7,523 nucleotides of DNA from the NCBI GenBank assembly GCA_903904615.1, contig CAIVDG010000311.1:1-7523 (forward strand), read 5' to 3'. This DNA comes from an uncultured Acidimicrobiaceae bacterium. GTDB taxonomy: Bacteria; Actinomycetota; Acidimicrobiia; Acidimicrobiales; Ilumatobacteraceae. Shown here one piece after another: positions 6,646-7,523 of the stretch (position 1 is its first letter; each line of letters starts with the position of its first letter). The notes under the pieces are model-generated. The model worked only from the letters and a program-made list of their open reading frames with translations, did no database searches and was not told the origin of the DNA. The translations under genes and the position numbers were made by a program.

Positions 6646-7523
6646 ATGACGAATGCTGTGTTTACGGCAAAAAACACTGCGCTCGTGGCACTCGGGGCTG
6701 TTGATGCCCCTCTTGAAGTCACTTCAGCCTGGATCGACGAGCAATTAGCTGACACCTATGCGGCCTGTGGCGTGCGCCCTGGCCTCTTGGAGAAAGTGGC
6801 AGGAATTCACAGCCGTCGATGGTGGCCAGAAGGCACCACTTTTGACCAAGTGGCGGCCGAAGCTGGGCGTGAAGCGTTAAAGAACGCGGGAGTTCAGGCC
6901 AGCGACATCGATGTCCTCATCAGTACATCAGTGTGTAAGCACCATCTCGAGCCGTCGATGGCATCGTCCGTGCATCACCAATTAGGTCTCCCCAGTTCGG
7001 CAATGAATTTCGATCTTGCAAACGCATGCCTGGGATTCATTAATGCAATTTGGGTTGCGTCACAGTTAATTGATTCCGGACAAGTTCGTTACGTGCTCAT
7101 TGTCGACGGTGAAGGCAGCCGTTACACGCAAGAAGAAACCATTCGACGCCTACAAGCACCGGGCACTACTGCAGAAGACATTTTTGCTGAGTTCGCTTCT
7201 CTTACTCTCGGGTCTGGTGCAGTTGCGGCTGTGTTGGGGCCAGCAGACCAAGGTGGACACCGCATTGTTGGCGGCGTCTCGCGTGCAGCAACCGAACATC
7301 ACGAGTTGTGTATTGGCACTCTCGAAAGAATGACCACCGATACTCGCGGATTACTTGAAAACGGAATTGCGTTAGCGGCTGAGTGCTTCACGAATGCGGC
7401 TCAACATGATCAATGGGTCAACAACATTGACTGGTACATCTTGCATCAGGTCAGCAAAGTTCACACGGAAAGCGTGTGTGCAGAACTCGGCATAGATCTT
7501 GCAAAAGTTCCTGTTTCATATCC
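6646..7523 (+). CDS. oleA: OleA/FabH-like beta-ketoacyl condensing enzyme, 3' partial
   Basis: This frame has 292 complete codons and runs off the right edge, so the C-terminus is missing. It encodes a type III ketosynthase of the thiolase superfamily. The active-site Cys is C128 in 'LANACLGFINA' and the catalytic His is H267 in 'ILHQVSKVH'; the family's catalytic Asn would lie just past the edge. E102 in 'HHLEPSMASSVHHQLGL' matches the glutamate OleA uses as a base from its partner subunit, and 'SRRWWPEG' resembles OleA more than FabH. OleA joins two fatty acyl-CoAs head to head to a beta-ketoacid, the first step to beta-lactones and long-chain olefins. A FabH-like 3-oxoacyl-ACP synthase III is the alternative. 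The ATG at 6646 is supported by AAGGAG 5 bases upstream. OleB, OleC and OleD homologues would be expected downstream if the OleA call is right. Confidence 0.85.
   Translation, partial: MTNAVFTAKNTALVALGAVDAPLEVTSAWIDEQLADTYAACGVRPGLLEKVAGIHSRRWWPEGTTFDQVAAEAGREALKNAGVQASDIDVLISTSVCKHHLEPSMASSVHHQLGLPSSAMNFDLANACLGFINAIWVASQLIDSGQVRYVLIVDGEGSRYTQEETIRRLQAPGTTAEDIFAEFASLTLGSGAVAAVLGPADQGGHRIVGGVSRAATEHHELCIGTLERMTTDTRGLLENGIALAAECFTNAAQHDQWVNNIDWYILHQVSKVHTESVCAELGIDLAKVPVSY

Noticed and set aside
7070..7333. Plus-strand 87-residue frame within the OleA-like gene
   Set aside because: It overlaps, in another frame, a region containing conserved condensing-enzyme sequence and has no independent support.

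Overview
The window looks like a chromosomal stretch from an actinobacterium, most likely the Acidimicrobiia or a related lineage. The reasons are a UPF0182-family membrane protein with a Thr/Pro 'TTVPGAPTTTVP' linker, a thiolase-like/DUF35 gene pair, an actinobacterial-style initiator tRNA, an OleA-type condensing enzyme and a moderate G+C content. The taxonomic call is inference. I see no phage, transposon, CRISPR or plasmid signature, and gene density is very high.

Layout. (a) Bases 2-2581, plus strand: the large 3' part of a UPF0182 membrane protein gene whose 5' end lies outside the window. (b) 2587-2964, minus: a small coiled-coil hypothetical gene, convergent with (a) and only 5 bp away. 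(c) 3032-3108, plus: initiator tRNA-Met with its own putative promoter and a strong hairpin terminator (3115-3151) that also reads well in the opposite direction. (d) 3172-3576, minus: a GFA/CENP-V-fold zinc protein. (e) 3671-4828 and 4825-5235, plus: a thiolase-superfamily protein lacking the usual catalytic cysteines, translationally coupled (ATGA overlap) to a DUF35 zinc-ribbon/OB-fold partner. (f) 5232-5807 and 5818-6606, minus: an RlmA-type 23S rRNA guanine methyltransferase followed by a second SAM methyltransferase. (g) 6646 to the window end, plus: an OleA/FabH-type condensing enzyme, cut by the window edge.

Functional reading. The thiolase-like/DUF35 pair is the most informative unit. 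The same arrangement is known for acyl-CoA-handling complexes such as the steroid side-chain aldolase Ltp2-ChsH2, and the missing cysteines point to carbon-carbon bond chemistry other than classical thiolysis. The OleA-like gene suggests head-to-head fatty acyl condensation (long-chain olefin or beta-lactone route), but its diagnostic neighbours would lie beyond the window. The other genes are housekeeping or of unknown role. I do not see a convincing new multigene system; the best leads are the cysteine-less thiolase pair, the initiator tRNA with an apparent C1-C72 mismatch, and a tRNA-antisense start-site artefact in the coiled-coil gene.
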